DNA from: Chloroflexota bacterium | Lineage (GTDB): Bacteria > Chloroflexota > Dormibacteria > Aeolococcales > Aeolococcaceae | DNA length: 8,702 nt | Assembly (NCBI GenBank): GCA_028287605.1 | Contig: JAQBPI010000256.1 | Span: 1-8,702 of the forward strand | Direction: 5' to 3' | Shown here: positions 8,056-8,702 of the stretch, in pieces | Layout: every line of letters begins with the position of its first letter | Numbering within the stretch: the stretch's first letter is position 1 | The notes under the pieces: model-generated | Seen by the model: the letters and a program-made list of their open reading frames with translations, nothing else | Told to the model about the DNA's origin: nothing | Database searches by the model: none | Position numbers and translations under genes: made by a program

Positions 8056-8702
8056 CCGCGGACGTGCGATCCCTCTACCTCCACATCCCCTTCTGCGAGC
8101 GCAAGTGCGAGTACTGCGACTTCGCCTCGGTGGCGGGGCGGCGGGGCGAGGCGGCCTACGTCGAGGCGCTCCGCTCCGAGATCCGCCGGCTCGCCACCGC
8201 CCTTCCCGGCACCGTGCTCGACACCGTCTTCATCGGCGGCGGCACCCCCGGCCTGATCGAGCCGGCGCGGCTGCGGGCGGTGCTCGACGAGGTGCGCTCG
8301 GGATTCGACCTCGCTCCCGGCGCCGAGGTCACCATCGAGGCCAATCCCTCCAGCACCAGCGCCGAGCGCGCCGCCGCATGGCGCGAGGCGGGCTGCAACC
8401 GGGTCTCGCTGGGGGTGCAGAGCCTGGAGCCGGACGTGCTCGCCTTCCTGGGCAGGGTGCACGGCCCCGAGCGTGCCCTCGCCGCGGTGGGCGAGGTGCG
8501 GGCGGGGGGCTTCGAGCGGCTCAGCTGCGACCTGATCTACGCCGTTCCGGGCCTCGACGACCGCCGCTGGCAGGCCACCGTCGAGCGCCTGCTCGAGCTC
8601 GACCCCGGCCACCTCTCCTGCTACGAGCTCACCGTCGAGGCGGGCACACCGCTCCACCGTTCGGTGGCCCGCGGCGCGGTGCGGGTGGTCGACGCCGACA
8701 CC
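8052..8702 (+). CDS. hemW: HemW-like radical SAM heme chaperone, 3' truncated by window
   Basis: The first 217 residues of a radical SAM protein are present and the frame runs off the window. HemW binds heme and a [4Fe-4S] cluster and is thought to deliver heme to proteins such as respiratory enzymes; many are annotated as coproporphyrinogen III oxidase. The cluster motif is C15-X3-C19-X2-C22 within HIPFCERKCEYCDF. The residue two after the third cysteine is Phe; HemN oxidases have Cys there, so this favours HemW. Further family motifs are GGGTP (62-66), IEANP (95-99), VSLGVQSL (118-125), DLIYAVPG (160-167) and YELTVEAGTPLH (191-202). The start GTG 8052 has a GGAGG 8 nt upstream and overlaps the preceding TGA as GTGA, so translation is coupled. 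The lepA-hemW neighbourhood is widespread and supports the call. The C-terminal HemW domain lies outside the window. Confidence 0.93.
   Translation, partial: MTADVRSLYLHIPFCERKCEYCDFASVAGRRGEAAYVEALRSEIRRLATALPGTVLDTVFIGGGTPGLIEPARLRAVLDEVRSGFDLAPGAEVTIEANPSSTSAERAAAWREAGCNRVSLGVQSLEPDVLAFLGRVHGPERALAAVGEVRAGGFERLSCDLIYAVPGLDDRRWQATVERLLELDPGHLSCYELTVEAGTPLHRSVARGAVRVVDADT

Noticed and set aside
8052..8702. Oxygen-independent coproporphyrinogen III oxidase (HemN)
   Set aside because: The cluster motif ends in CDF, lacking the extra cysteine of HemN, and the lepA neighbourhood and sequence motifs fit HemW.

Overview
The window is uniformly very GC-rich and carries a housekeeping block in the order lepA, a small membrane-protein gene, hemW, next to a metal-chelatase ATPase pair. 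The lepA-hemW neighbourhood is common in Gram-positive-type bacteria and their relatives. With the high GC, frequent GTG starts, few Shine-Dalgarno sites and -10-like hexamers 6-7 nt before several start codons, it suggests Actinomycetota or a high-GC Chloroflexota/Dormibacterota-type lineage. That placement is inference, since no taxonomic marker was searched. I see no mobile element, CRISPR array, tRNA or rRNA, and no gene-free stretch over 300 bases.

Region 1 (1-4058, + strand) holds three closely spaced genes. The first is a FhuF-like ferric reductase with a C-terminal cysteine cluster of the [2Fe-2S] type (51-812). The second is a ChlD/BchD-type chelatase subunit with AAA+ domain, acidic-basic linker and von Willebrand A domain (827-2980). 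The third is a ChlI/BchI-type AAA+ ATPase (3009-4058). The two chelatase genes share a 618-bp segment (851-1468 and 3045-3662) with no indels, about 94% identity by hand count and 198 of 206 identical residues. The similarity then stops abruptly, which points to recent duplication or ongoing gene conversion. Both copies carry intact Walker motifs and the same four-cysteine insert. The large catalytic subunit (ChlH/BchH/CobN) is not in the window, so the metal (Mg or Co) and the tetrapyrrole are undetermined.

Region 2 (4059-5440) holds a patatin-like lipid acyl hydrolase on the minus strand, convergent with the chelatase genes. A 116-bp gap lies between them. It holds a doubtful 27-codon frame and a small hairpin over the end.

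Region 3 (5441-5642) is a 202-bp divergent intergenic region between the patatin gene and lepA. It has a -10-like hexamer on each side, a perfect 10-bp palindrome and an 8-bp-stem inverted repeat.

Region 4 (5643-8702, + strand) is lepA (elongation factor 4), then a membrane protein of unknown function 4 nt downstream, then hemW (heme chaperone, radical SAM). hemW overlaps the membrane-protein stop codon and runs off the window end. Tetrapyrrole and iron chemistry recurs at both ends (FhuF-like, chelatase I/D, HemW), but the window does not show that the two ends work together. The most promising item is the FhuF-like/ChlD/ChlI cluster with its near-identical ATPase modules and cysteine inserts.
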